DNA from: Kribbella caucasensis
GTDB taxonomy: Bacteria > Actinomycetota > Actinomycetes > Propionibacteriales > Kribbellaceae
DNA length: 64,000 nt
Direction of reading: 5' to 3'
Assembly (NCBI RefSeq): GCF_004361855.1
Contig: NZ_SNWQ01000009.1
Location: 124,001-188,000 of the forward strand
Made by a program: the position numbers and the translations under genes. Positions 26,825 to 35,724 of this stretch are shown in pieces. The stretch's first letter is position 1; each line of letters opens with the position of its first letter. The notes under the pieces are model-generated. The model was not told the DNA's origin, ran no database searches, and was given only the letters and a program-made list of their open reading frames with translations.

Positions 26825-27738
26825 CAGCGCCTCCCGACCAGGTAGGAGAACACGCTCTCCAGCGACTCGTCGGTCGGCGAGACCTCGAGCAGCCGGATGC
26901 CGAGGTCGCGGGCGAGCCCGGGGACGAGTTTGCTGAACCGTTCGAAGTCGACCACTTGCACCTGCAGGGCGGAGGCGTCCAGGTCGGCGCCCGTCGTACA
27001 GGGGTCGCCGATCAGGGCGGAGGCGAGGCGGCGGTCGTCGCTGGAGCGCAACCGGTAGAGCATCGGGCGGTCCGTCATCAGCGTGCGGATCGCGCGGTAG
27101 TCACCCGAGGCGGCGTGCCGGCCGGAGACGACCACCTCGATGTGGGTGGCGACCTGCTGCACCTCTTCGAGGATGTGCGAGCTGAACAACACGGTCCGGC
27201 CGTCCGCGCCCATCTTGCGGAGCAGGTCCATCAAGTGCAGGCGCTGCCGTGGGTCCATCCCGTTGAACGGCTCGTCGAGCAGCAGCACGGACGGCTCGTG
27301 CACCAGCGCCGCGGCCATCTTGATCCGCTGCTTCATACCCTTCGAGTACGTAGAGATCCGGCGTCCCGCCGCTTCCTCCATCGCGACCACCGCGATCGCC
27401 AAGGCGGCTGCCGGACCAGGTGAAGCCAACCCATGCAGTTCGGCGTTCGCCCGGACGAAATCCGTGCCGGTCAACGTGTCGTAGACCGCCTCGGTCTCCG
27501 GGACCAGACCGATCTGCGAGTAGGCGCTCTCGTTCTTCCAGACCGGCACGTCGTCGAGCGTCACGGTGCCGGTCGACGGTGGCAGGAAGCCGGCCATCAT
27601 CGAGATCAGGGTGGATTTGCCGGCGCCGTTCGGGCCGAGCAGGCCGGTCACGCCCGGGCCGATTCGCATCGTGACGTCGTTGACCGCGACCACGTTGCCG
27701 TACCAGCGGGACACCCTGGAGATCCGGATCGTGCTCAT
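26824..27738 (-). CDS. ABC transporter ATP-binding protein
   Basis: 304 residues. Walker A GPNGAGKST, signature YSKGMKQR and Walker B VLLLDEPFNGMD, followed by a C-terminal extension of about 85 residues common in ABC-2 exporters. The ATG at 27738 overlaps the upstream permease by 4 bp. Partner of the downstream permease. Confidence 0.93.
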   Translation of the reverse strand: MSTIRISRVSRWYGNVVAVNDVTMRIGPGVTGLLGPNGAGKSTLISMMAGFLPPSTGTVTLDDVPVWKNESAYSQIGLVPETEAVYDTLTGTDFVRANAELHGLASPGPAAALAIAVVAMEEAAGRRISTYSKGMKQRIKMAAALVHEPSVLLLDEPFNGMDPRQRLHLMDLLRKMGADGRTVLFSSHILEEVQQVATHIEVVVSGRHAASGDYRAIRTLMTDRPMLYRLRSSDDRRLASALIGDPCTTGADLDASALQVQVVDFERFSKLVPGLARDLGIRLLEVSPTDESLESVFSYLVGRR

Positions 27739-28628
27739 CCGCGGGCCACCTTGGCGTAGCGGGCGTTGACGCCCCATACGCAGAGACCGACGACCAGCAG
27801 GTAGACCCCGACGAACACCAGTCCCTGTTCGGTCGTGGGCATCCAGTCGTTCTCCCGATGATCCCGCAACAGGAACGTGCCGACCGTCCGGGCGAGGCTG
27901 AACGGCGAACCCAGGCTCGCGTACCGCGCCGCCGTGCTCGACATGTCGCCTTCGGGGTCGAGGATCGCCGTGGTGGTGATGACCGCGGTGAACGACACGA
28001 TCAGTACGGCGATGATCGCGGCAACCGCAAACCCCCGGCGAGGTGTTGCCGCGGCGATCAGGCCGCCGATCGCGGCCAGCAGGATCGACACCAGCAACGC
28101 GACCACCAGACCTGCGGCGAACTGCTTGCTCATGTCAACGAAGTCGTACTTCGCCAGCAGCGCCCCGACGTACAGGATGAACAGCGGTACGCCGATCAGC
28201 ACCATCAACGCGAGCACGAGCGCGGTCAGCTTCGCCAGCGCGTAGTCGGTCCGGCGCGGCGGCCGGGCCAGGTACAGCACGATTGAGCGGTACCGCAGGT
28301 CGCGGGAGAACAGTTGCGGGGCCTGCGACGCGAGGTAGAGCGCGATCACCGGTTGCAGCAGGAAGATGTAGTCGACCGGCAACAGTTGCGGTTCGTCGAA
28401 CTGCATCAGGTTCTCGATCCCGACGATGATCACGACCGGGACCACCATCACCGCGAACAGCAGCACCGGCATCACCTTCGCCTTGCCGGTCCGGCCGATC
28501 CCGTACGCGTGCCGCAGGCTCGACACCATCAACGCCTGCGTGATCGCCATCCGGCCGAGTCGCGGCCCGGTGTAATGCCGATAGCCGATGTCGTGGATGA
28601 CACCCCCACGCGGCAGCTGATCAGACAT
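27735..28628 (-). CDS. ABC-2-type transporter permease
   Basis: 297 residues with about six membrane spans and an RDLRYRSIVLYLARP cytoplasmic loop typical of ABC-2 permeases. The ATG at 28628 overlaps the upstream ATPase gene by 8 bp, which fixes the start. Forms an exporter with that ATPase. Confidence 0.9.
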   Translation of the reverse strand: MSDQLPRGGVIHDIGYRHYTGPRLGRMAITQALMVSSLRHAYGIGRTGKAKVMPVLLFAVMVVPVVIIVGIENLMQFDEPQLLPVDYIFLLQPVIALYLASQAPQLFSRDLRYRSIVLYLARPPRRTDYALAKLTALVLALMVLIGVPLFILYVGALLAKYDFVDMSKQFAAGLVVALLVSILLAAIGGLIAAATPRRGFAVAAIIAVLIVSFTAVITTTAILDPEGDMSSTAARYASLGSPFSLARTVGTFLLRDHRENDWMPTTEQGLVFVGVYLLVVGLCVWGVNARYAKVARG

Positions 28629-29520
28629 TGAAGACCTCCTCCAGCCGGTGCCGGTGCTGTTCCACCCGGACCAGCCCGAGGCCGAGCTCGGCGATCGTGT
28701 CCCGGACCAGGTCGTACGTCTCGTCGCCGGCGATCTCCACCAGCACCAGCGGACCGTCCGGCCGTGCCCGCGCACCCGCCCGCGCCAGCGCGGCAACGAG
28801 CCGATCACGCCCACTCAGATCCCGTACTTCGACTGCGAGCACGCCGGTCTCGCCGGTCAGCGCGGCCTTCGACTCGGACCGGAGCAGCCGGCCGCCATCG
28901 AGTACGACGATGTGGTCGCAGACGCTCTCCAGTTCGCCGAGCAGGTGCGACGTGATCAGCACCGGGATGCCGAACTCGGTCCCGATCCGGCGGACCACGG
29001 CGAGCATCTCGTCGCGCCCGGCGGGGTCGAGTCCGTTGGTGGGTTCGTCGAGCAGTACGAGTTGCGGATCGTGGGCCAGCGCCTGGGCGAGCTTGACCCG
29101 CTGCTTCATACCGGTCGAGTAACCGCCCATCGGGCGATACCGAGCCTCATCGAGCCCGACGTGCCGGAGTACGTCGGCTGCTCGTTCCCGGGCCGCGTCG
29201 GCGGGTAGACCGGACATCTGGCCGAGGTGAACGACGAACTCGGTCGCGGAGACGTCGGGTGGCAGGCAGTCGTGTTCGGGCATGTAGCCGACCAATGCGC
29301 GGACCGCCTCGCCGCCGGTGACCACGTCGTGTCCAAGCACGATGGCACTGCCGGCGGTCGGGGCGATCAGTCCGAGCAGGATCTTCAGCAGGGTCGACTT
29401 GCCGGCGCCGTTGGCTCCGACCAGCCCGGTCACGCCGGACCCCACCTCGACAGTCAGCTCGTCGAGTGCCGTCACGCGCGGGTAGCGCTTGGTCAACGCA
29501 GTGGTCGCGATCACGGGCAC
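28621..29520 (-). CDS. ABC transporter ATP-binding protein
   Basis: 299 residues. Walker A GANGAGKST, signature YSTGMKQRVKLAQAL, Walker B LVLLDEPTNGLD. First gene of the ATPase-permease-ATPase-permease operon. Its signature and length match the second ATPase, so the operon may have arisen by duplication, or the four subunits may form one heteromeric exporter. Confidence 0.93.
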   Translation of the reverse strand: MPVIATTALTKRYPRVTALDELTVEVGSGVTGLVGANGAGKSTLLKILLGLIAPTAGSAIVLGHDVVTGGEAVRALVGYMPEHDCLPPDVSATEFVVHLGQMSGLPADAARERAADVLRHVGLDEARYRPMGGYSTGMKQRVKLAQALAHDPQLVLLDEPTNGLDPAGRDEMLAVVRRIGTEFGIPVLITSHLLGELESVCDHIVVLDGGRLLRSESKAALTGETGVLAVEVRDLSGRDRLVAALARAGARARPDGPLVLVEIAGDETYDLVRDTIAELGLGLVRVEQHRHRLEEVFNV

Positions 29521-29657
29521 GCGGTTACCCTACGGCTCCGGTCGGGGTTCGCAGAATCGGTTGCCACGCGGTCGATCCCAAAGTCGGCCGATGCGCTACC
29601 GAAGTCGTAGCGGTAATTGAATGGTGGCTGCCGGGGCGGGCTGGTTATCGTCCGGGC

Positions 29658-30548
29658 ATGGATCTCAGAACCGCCGTACCGGAGGATGCCGAGGCCGTTT
29701 CGGCGGTACGCCGTGCGACGTACCCCTACGCGGTGACGTCACCAGCGACGGTGAGGCAGTGGATCAGCTCGCAGTCGCCGACCAAGCAGGCCCTGCGTCT
29801 CGTCGCCGAGGTGGACGGCTCGATCGTCGGCTGGGGTTCGGCCGGGTTCAACACGTGGACCAGCGAGCCGGGGCAGGGGAATCTGTCGATCTGCGTGCAC
29901 CCTGAGCACCGCCGGCAGGGGATCGGCAGCGCGCTGATCGACCGGTTGCACGAGCACCTGACCGGGATCGGCGTCGTCCGGGTCCGCGCGTTCGCGGATC
30001 CGGTCGGGGTCGGCTTCGCCCGCAAGCGTGGGTACGACGGGACGCGGCAGATGCACTACTCGGGGATCGACCCGCGGGTGCTGCCGGACCAGCCGCCGAC
30101 GCCGGAGGGGATCCGGTTGGCGGCCATGGATGCGGTGGATCCGCGGCAGGCGTACACAGCCGACACGATCGCGTCGCTCGACGAACCAGGTGATTCGCCG
30201 CTGGACTCGATCGACTACGACGAGTGGCTGAAGGAGGTCTGGGACTCGCCCGCGCTGGACAAGTCGCTCAGCGTCGCGGCTCTCGCGGGGGACGAGGTCG
30301 CTGCGTTCACGGCGGTCGAGACGGACGGTGACCGGGCCTGGTCGGGGATGACCGGCACCATTCCGGGGTACCGGGGTCAAGGGCTGGCGAAGCTGGTGAA
30401 GTCGGTCGCGCTGCGTCGCTGTGCGGCCGCCGGGATCACCGGGGCGTTCACCTCGAACGACGACGAGAACGGTCCGATGCTTGCCATCAACAACTGGCTC
30501 GGCTACCGCCGGGTGCAGACGGAGACGGGCCTGCTGCGTACGCTCTGA
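29658..30548 (+). CDS. GNAT acetyltransferase with two GNAT domains
   Basis: 296 residues. The N-terminal GNAT domain carries the acetyl-CoA loop HPEHRRQGIGSALI. The C-terminal half contains a second fold with GYRGQGLAKLVKSVALRRCAAAG. Mycothiol-synthase-like in layout, but specificity is not visible. The ATG at 29658 begins right at the first strand; there is no ribosome-binding site upstream. A paralogue lies immediately downstream. Confidence 0.88.
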   Translation: MDLRTAVPEDAEAVSAVRRATYPYAVTSPATVRQWISSQSPTKQALRLVAEVDGSIVGWGSAGFNTWTSEPGQGNLSICVHPEHRRQGIGSALIDRLHEHLTGIGVVRVRAFADPVGVGFARKRGYDGTRQMHYSGIDPRVLPDQPPTPEGIRLAAMDAVDPRQAYTADTIASLDEPGDSPLDSIDYDEWLKEVWDSPALDKSLSVAALAGDEVAAFTAVETDGDRAWSGMTGTIPGYRGQGLAKLVKSVALRRCAAAGITGAFTSNDDENGPMLAINNWLGYRRVQTETGLLRTL

Positions 30549-30661
30549 CCACGAGGCCTGCCTACGCTCCGAAGTTTGGCGGCGTGTTAACACAGCTCCG
30601 GTAGTGATTGCCTCAGGCCCCGGGTTATCTTCGCGACAACCTCGTCCGAAGGAGGTCCCCG

Positions 30662-31549
30662 ATGGAGATCAGGCCCGCGGTGCCGGCCGACATCGAGTCG
30701 GCCCTCGCCCTGCACGATCAGGTCGCTCCGTATCTGGTTGTCACCGGCACCCAACTGCGGCATCGCCTCCGTGACCGGACCGTACCGCCCGGGAGTGGTA
30801 CTTTCGCGGCGCTCGATGGTAGCGAGGTGGTCGGCTGGGCCTCGACCGGGATGATCGCCGGATCCGATCCGCTGGACGGGCAGCTCCGCGTGCTGGTCCA
30901 CCCGGATCATCGGCGGCGGGGGATCGGCACCCGGTTGCTGGAGCTCGCCCACGCCAACCTGAAGGAGGCCGGCGCGGTCAGCGCGCGGGTCTTCGCCGAG
31001 CCGGCCGCGGCCGAGTGGGCGGCGGGCTGGGGGTACCGGCAGACCCGGCAGGTGTACTACGCGGGCATGGACCCGCGGCTCGCGCCCGAGTTGCCGCCGG
31101 TGCCGCCGGGGATGCGGCTGGCCGCGCTGGACGAGCTGGATCCACACCAGATCTACGCCGCCGACGAGGTTGCCCAGCGCACCAAACCCGGGGATGCCAG
31201 GATCACCACCCGCCCCTACGCCGACTGGCTGGCCGGCACCTGGGAGATCCCCGGCATGGTGCTCGAGTTGAGCGTCGCGCTGCTGGACGGTGATTGCGTG
31301 ATCGGCTTCACGATCGGTAACGGCGACCATCACAAGGTCTGGTCCCAGATGACGTCGACGCTGCCCGAGTACCGCGGCCGGGGCTTCGCCAAGCTGGTCA
31401 AGTGCGCCGCGCTGCACCGTGCGGCCGAGGCTGGTGTCGTCGGTATGTACACGGCCAACTACGACGGAAACGGCCCGATGATCGCCGTCAACGAGTGGCT
31501 CGGCTACCAACGCCTGGCGACGCACGCGGTCCTGATCTGTCCCCTCTGA
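30662..31549 (+). CDS. GNAT acetyltransferase, paralogue of the preceding gene
   Basis: 295 residues with the same double-GNAT layout: HPDHRRRGIGTRLLEL in the N-terminal half, YRGRGFAKLVKCAALHRAAEAG in the second. GAAGGAGG sits 7 bp before the ATG at 30662. Similar length and shared motifs with the upstream gene point to tandem duplication followed by divergence. Confidence 0.88.
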   Translation: MEIRPAVPADIESALALHDQVAPYLVVTGTQLRHRLRDRTVPPGSGTFAALDGSEVVGWASTGMIAGSDPLDGQLRVLVHPDHRRRGIGTRLLELAHANLKEAGAVSARVFAEPAAAEWAAGWGYRQTRQVYYAGMDPRLAPELPPVPPGMRLAALDELDPHQIYAADEVAQRTKPGDARITTRPYADWLAGTWEIPGMVLELSVALLDGDCVIGFTIGNGDHHKVWSQMTSTLPEYRGRGFAKLVKCAALHRAAEAGVVGMYTANYDGNGPMIAVNEWLGYQRLATHAVLICPL

Positions 31550-31568
31550 GCGCCCCGATCGCCCACCC

Positions 31569-31661
31569 CGAATCTCAGAGGCTGACCCACCAGCTTCATG
31601 GTTGCCCCCTGAGAATCTCGGTGGGCACCATGAACCTCGAAGGTTAGCCTCCGAGATTTCG
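31569..31661. repeat. Long imperfect inverted repeat between convergent genes
   Basis: Two 39-nt arms, 31569-31607 and 31623-31661, pair along most of their length with one bulge each (shared blocks such as GAGGCT, TTCATGG and TGCCC). It lies between convergent stops at 31549 and 31699. It could be a bidirectional terminator or a small palindromic mobile repeat. The following 31660-31695 is G-rich. Confidence 0.65.
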
Positions 31662-31698
31662 CCGGGGGCGGAGGTGGGGCGGGGGCGGGGGCGGGGGC

Positions 31699-32154
31699 TC
31701 AGGGGACGAGGAGTACGACCGTCTCGGCGACGCAGGCGGGTTTGGTGCTGTTCTCCAGTTCGATCACCCACTGGAGTGAGACCTGGATGCCGGCCGGAGT
31801 CTCCTGGGCGCCGGCGATCGAGGCGCTGGCGCGGACCCGGGCGCCGACCGGGACCGGGGCGGGGAAGCGGACCTTGTTGACGCCATAGTTGAGCTTGGCG
31901 GTGACACCGGAGACCGAGAACAGTTCGTCGCCGAATCGGGCGATCATGCTCAGGGTCAGATAGCCGTGCGCGATCGTCCCGCCGTACGGGCCCTTCGTGG
32001 CCCGGTCGACGTCGACGTGGATCCACTGGTGGTCACCGGTCGCCTCGGCGAACCGGTTCACCTGCTCCTGGGTGATCTCGAGCCACTCGGACTCGCCCAG
32101 CTGGGTGCCGACCGCGTGCACGACCTCGTCGACACCGGTGAAGGACTGCGCCAT
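31699..32154 (-). CDS. MaoC-family (R)-specific enoyl-CoA hydratase-like protein
   Basis: 151 residues forming one hot-dog MaoC domain: SEWLEITQEQVNRFAEATGDHQWIHVD carries the catalytic Asp/His hydratase motif, followed by PYGGTIAHGYLTLSM. It lies 30 bp downstream of a FabG-like gene and is probably co-transcribed, a pairing seen in fatty-acid or polyester-type metabolism. AGGAGCTGG precedes the ATG. Confidence 0.93.
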   Translation of the reverse strand: MAQSFTGVDEVVHAVGTQLGESEWLEITQEQVNRFAEATGDHQWIHVDVDRATKGPYGGTIAHGYLTLSMIARFGDELFSVSGVTAKLNYGVNKVRFPAPVPVGARVRASASIAGAQETPAGIQVSLQWVIELENSTKPACVAETVVLLVP

Positions 32155-32184
32155 GATCCGTCCAGCTCCTGTCAGTTGCGCGGT

Positions 32185-32946
32185 TCAGTTGCGCGGGCCG
32201 CCGGCGACGTACAGGACCTGGCCGGAGACGAAGCCGGCCTCCTCGCTGCAGAAGAACGACGCCGCGGCGGCGATGTCGGCCGGCGTACCGGTCCGGTTCA
32301 CCGGGATGGTCGCCGCGGTGGCCTTCTTGAACTCCTCGAAGTCGACCCCGACCCGGGCCGCCGTGGCCGCGGTCATGTCGGTCTCGATGAATCCGGGCGC
32401 GATCGCGTTCGCGGTGATGCCGAACTTGCCCAGCTCGATCGCCAGCGTCTTCGCCAGGCCCTGCAGACCGGCCTTGGCGGACGCGTAGTTCGCCTGGCCG
32501 CGGTTGCCCAGCGCGGAGGTGGAGGAGAGGAACACCATCCGGCCGTAGCCCGCCTCGACCATGTGCGCCTGGCAGGCCTTCGACATCAGGAAGCTGCCGC
32601 GCAGGTGCACGGACATCACCGTGTCCCAGTCGTCCTCGGACATCTTGAACAGCAGGTTGTCGCGCAGCACGCCCGCGTTGTTCACCAGGATCGTCGGCGC
32701 GCCCAGCTCCGCCGCCACTCGAGCGACCGCGGCGGCCACCTGGTCGGACTTGCTGACGTCGCAACCGACCGCGATCGCCTTGCCGCCGGCCTCGGTGATC
32801 GCGTCCACCGTGCCCGCGCAGGCCGCCTCGTCCAGATCGAGCACGGCGACCACGTTGCCGTCGGCGGCGAGCCGCTGCGCCACGGCGGCGCCGATTCCCC
32901 GGGCCGCACCGGTGACGATCGCCACCCGCCCCTGCTGCTCGCTCAT
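32185..32946 (-). CDS. SDR-family 3-oxoacyl reductase (FabG-like)
   Basis: 253 residues. TGAARGIG, NNAG, Ser in LSSTSALG, and YASAK. The C-terminal half follows the FabG pattern (PGFIETDMT, YVAGGP). The ATG at 32946 has GAAGGAG upstream. The short spacer to the MaoC gene contains a tandem CAGTTGCGCGG repeat (32173-32196) overlapping its stop region. Confidence 0.93.
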   Translation of the reverse strand: MSEQQGRVAIVTGAARGIGAAVAQRLAADGNVVAVLDLDEAACAGTVDAITEAGGKAIAVGCDVSKSDQVAAAVARVAAELGAPTILVNNAGVLRDNLLFKMSEDDWDTVMSVHLRGSFLMSKACQAHMVEAGYGRMVFLSSTSALGNRGQANYASAKAGLQGLAKTLAIELGKFGITANAIAPGFIETDMTAATAARVGVDFEEFKKATAATIPVNRTGTPADIAAAASFFCSEEAGFVSGQVLYVAGGPRN

Positions 32947-33030
32947 ACCTGCTCCTTCTGGCTCGTAGTCGGGGATGACATTACCCACGTTCCGTCACGG
33001 CGGAAGTGACGCGGATGCGATGATCGCCGT

Positions 33031-33465
33031 GTGCATGATCACAGCACCGGTCACAACCGTCACGTCTATCACTGTCCGCTCCGCTGGGGTGACATGGACG
33101 CTCTCGGTCACGTGAACAACGGCCGGTACGTCGACTACCTGCAGGACGCCCGGGTGGATTTCCTGTTCCGGACCGCCAAGGAGCTCGGCGCGGACGACCT
33201 GGAAACGGGCCTGCTGGTGGCCAGGCATGAGGTGCACTACCGGGCGCCGCTGGTGTTCCGGGACGAACCGGTCCGGATCGAGCTGTGGATCAGTGAGATC
33301 AAGGCAGCCTCGTTCACCGTCGACTACGAGATCCTCGACACCGAACCACGCCGCACGTACGTCGAGGCGCGCACCCGGCTGGTCCCGTTCGACTTCGGCG
33401 CCGAGCGGTTGCGCCGGATCAGCCCGGTCGAACGCGAGGCGCTGAGCAAGCTGGTAGGCGCATGA
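33031..33465 (+). CDS. Hot-dog acyl-CoA thioesterase (4HBT)
   Basis: 144 residues from GTG 33031. The 4HBT motif RWGDMDALGHVNNGRYVDYLQ carries the catalytic Asp. It overlaps the next thioesterase gene by 4 bp. Its cluster with a MaoC/FabG pair on one side and GlbO on the other resembles an actinobacterial neighbourhood also present in mycobacteria (from memory). Confidence 0.92.
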   Translation: MHDHSTGHNRHVYHCPLRWGDMDALGHVNNGRYVDYLQDARVDFLFRTAKELGADDLETGLLVARHEVHYRAPLVFRDEPVRIELWISEIKAASFTVDYEILDTEPRRTYVEARTRLVPFDFGAERLRRISPVEREALSKLVGA

Positions 33466-33893
33466 GCACCTTCACCCATCCGGTCCTGGTCCGCTGGTCC
33501 GACATCGACTCCTACGACCACGTCAACAACGTCCGGTACTTCGACTACCTGCAGGAGGCCCGGATCGCGTTCCTCGCGGACGTGTTCCAGACTCCCGGTG
33601 TCTTCTTCGACGAGTTCCCGTGTGTGCTGGTCAGCCAGACCGTTGACTATCTGCGCCCGATCCTGCTCCGGCATCCCCCGTACGACGTGGACGTCTGGGT
33701 CGAGGCGGTCGGCGGTACGTCGTACACGCTGGGCTCGAGGATCGTCGATCGCGGTGGTGAGACCGAGCTGGTCTACGCCAAGGCGACCTCGGTGCTGGTC
33801 GCCGTGGTGCCGGAAACGCACGCCAAGCGGCCGCTGGCCGAGGCCGAGCGGGTGGCCCTGGTCGGGCGGCTTCCCAGCGACTTGAGACAATGA
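33462..33893 (+). CDS. Hot-dog acyl-CoA thioesterase (4HBT), second copy
   Basis: 143 residues with the motif RWSDIDSYDHVNNVRYFDYLQEAR. Similar in size and motif to the gene before it; the ATGA overlap indicates coupled translation and possible heteromer formation. Confidence 0.92.
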   Translation: MSTFTHPVLVRWSDIDSYDHVNNVRYFDYLQEARIAFLADVFQTPGVFFDEFPCVLVSQTVDYLRPILLRHPPYDVDVWVEAVGGTSYTLGSRIVDRGGETELVYAKATSVLVAVVPETHAKRPLAEAERVALVGRLPSDLRQ

Positions 33894-33899
33894 TCAGTG

Positions 33900-34325
33900 A
33901 TGAGTGAGCAGCAGCAGGAGACTTTCTACGACGCCGTCGGCGGGGCGGACACGTTCCACCGGCTGGTGGCGGCGTTCTACCGCGGCGTCGCCGCCGACCC
34001 CGAACTGCGCGCGATGTACCCGGAGGAGGATCTCGGCCCGGCCGAGGTGCGGTTCCGGATGTTCCTGGAGCAGTACTGGGGTGGACCAAAGACCTACTCC
34101 GAGCAGCGCGGGCACCCTCGGCTGCGGATGCGGCACGCCCCGTTCGCCGTCACCCCGAGCGCACGGGACCGCTGGCTCGGCCACATGCGAGCCGCGCTGG
34201 ACGAGATCGCACTGCCGCCGGATCGGGACGAGGAGATCTGGACCTACATGGTGATGGCGGCGCACAGCATGGTGAACACCGACGAACCGCAGTACCCGGG
34301 CGCGATCGACGTGTCCGGCAACTGA
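33900..34325 (+). CDS. glbO: Group II truncated haemoglobin
   Basis: 141 residues, trHbII size. FYDAVGGADTFHRLVAAFYRGVAADP begins the 2-on-2 globin fold; LEQYWGGPKTYSEQRGHPRLRMRH carries the trHbII Trp-Gly-Gly and the proximal His. It binds O2 and may act in oxygen or NO chemistry. ATG 33900 is used; a GTG one codon earlier is equally possible. Confidence 0.95.
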   Translation: MSEQQQETFYDAVGGADTFHRLVAAFYRGVAADPELRAMYPEEDLGPAEVRFRMFLEQYWGGPKTYSEQRGHPRLRMRHAPFAVTPSARDRWLGHMRAALDEIALPPDRDEEIWTYMVMAAHSMVNTDEPQYPGAIDVSGN

Positions 34326-34350
34326 GCTCTTCGAAGGAGAAACAACGAGC

Positions 34351-34782
34351 ATGGCCGCTACCCGTACCGCCAAGGCCCACTGGGAAGGTTCGCTGCTGGA
34401 GGGGGCCGGTCAGGTCAACCTCGAGTCGTCGGGCCTCGGCACTTTCGACGTGACCTGGGCCGCCCGGACCGAGGACGCCGCGAGCGGCAGGACCAGCCCG
34501 GAGGAGCTGATCGCCGCCGCCCACTCGAGCTGTTTCAACATGGCGCTGTCGAACATTCTGGCCAAGGCCGGCAACGCGCCGGAGTCGCTCGACACCACCG
34601 CCGAGGTGACCTTCCAGCCGGGTGAGGGCATCACCGGCAGCAAGCTCTCGGTGAACGGCAAGGTTCCCGGCCTGACCGCGGACGAATTCGCCCAGTTCGC
34701 CGAGGACGCCAAGAAGAACTGCCCGGTCTCGCAGGCCCTGACCGGCACGACGATCACTCTGGACGTCACCTTCACCGCCTGA
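34351..34782 (+). CDS. OsmC/Ohr-family peroxidase
   Basis: 143 residues with both redox Cys: HSSCFNMALSNIL (peroxidatic) and KKNCPVSQAL (resolving). Reduces organic hydroperoxides using low-molecular thiols, presumably mycothiol in this host. GAAGGAG precedes the ATG. Probably co-transcribed with glbO (25 bp). Confidence 0.94.
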   Translation: MAATRTAKAHWEGSLLEGAGQVNLESSGLGTFDVTWAARTEDAASGRTSPEELIAAAHSSCFNMALSNILAKAGNAPESLDTTAEVTFQPGEGITGSKLSVNGKVPGLTADEFAQFAEDAKKNCPVSQALTGTTITLDVTFTA

Positions 34783-34799
34783 GAAATTCAGCTCGATCC

Positions 34800-34831
34800 G
34801 ACGTCCCGCAGGCGCCGTACTGCGGGACGTC
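34800..34831. terminator. Hairpin terminator between osmC-like and mscS-like genes
   Basis: A perfect 12-bp stem (34800-34811 with 34820-34831) with an 8-nt loop, placed between the two convergent stops; suited to both directions. Confidence 0.85.
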
Positions 34832-34833
34832 GG

Positions 34834-35646
34834 TCAGGCGGAAGGTTCGTGGCCGCCGGAGGATCGGGCCGGTGCTTCGGCGGCGGGCTCGGTCGGGGCC
34901 TCGACGGCCGTGAGGTGTTCGTCGGACTTCTCCGCGGCGCTGCCGACACCGGTGGAACCGGCGTTCGGGTTGCGGTTGGTGAGGTTGCCGAGGCGCATGA
35001 CTTCGCCGTTGCGGACGTACCAGATCGTGCCGTCCTCGCCGCGCAGCTGGGTGACCCGGAGGCCGACCGACAGGACCTCGCCGGTCGCCTTCTCCATGTC
35101 GACCAGGTCGCCGACGCCGTACTGGTCCTCGAAGATCATGAAGATGCCGGCCAGGAAGTCCTTCACCAGCGTCTGGGCGCCGAACCCGAGCGCGACGCCG
35201 ATGATGCTCGCGGACGCGACCACCGGCAGGATGTTGAAGCCGAGCTCGGCCAGCACCATCACCACCGCGACGGCGGTCAGCACGATCGTCACGGTGCTGC
35301 AGAGCAGCGACGCGATGGTCTCGGCGCGCTGCGCCCGGCGTTCGTTGGCCAGGGTGTTCTCGACGAACTCCTGACCCCGCTTCGACTTGGCGAGCACGCC
35401 CGCGACCGCGCCGTTGCCGGTCCTTCGGGCGAACCTGCGGATCACTTTGTGCAGCAGCCAGCGGAGCAGGAAGAAGCCGACGATCAGCCCGATGATCCGG
35501 GCCGGGACCACGATGATCTGGTCGGTCACCTCCAGGTTGCCGTCGTTGCCGCGGCGGAAGAACGCCGGGAACTGTTCCGGCAGCGACAGCCCGGAAAACA
35601 GGGGGTGACTGATCAGGGACAGGGGGTGACTGGTCAGAATAGGCAT
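34834..35646 (-). CDS. Small-conductance mechanosensitive channel (MscS family)
   Basis: 270 residues. Three membrane helices, the last with the pore-lining pattern SIIGVALGFGAQTLVKDFLAGIF, then the beta domain (EDQYGVGDLVDM). The C-terminal 50 residues are acidic and disordered. Releases solutes upon hypo-osmotic shock. The first 30 residues include a repeated SHPLF/SHPLS stretch. Confidence 0.93.
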   Translation of the reverse strand: MPILTSHPLSLISHPLFSGLSLPEQFPAFFRRGNDGNLEVTDQIIVVPARIIGLIVGFFLLRWLLHKVIRRFARRTGNGAVAGVLAKSKRGQEFVENTLANERRAQRAETIASLLCSTVTIVLTAVAVVMVLAELGFNILPVVASASIIGVALGFGAQTLVKDFLAGIFMIFEDQYGVGDLVDMEKATGEVLSVGLRVTQLRGEDGTIWYVRNGEVMRLGNLTNRNPNAGSTGVGSAAEKSDEHLTAVEAPTEPAAEAPARSSGGHEPSA

Positions 35647-35724
35647 CTCGACCCACTTTAGTGACCGCCGCCTGAATCGCCCGCACGAACCCGGGACCGA
35701 CGCTGCGAGGAGGAAAGACGGGAT

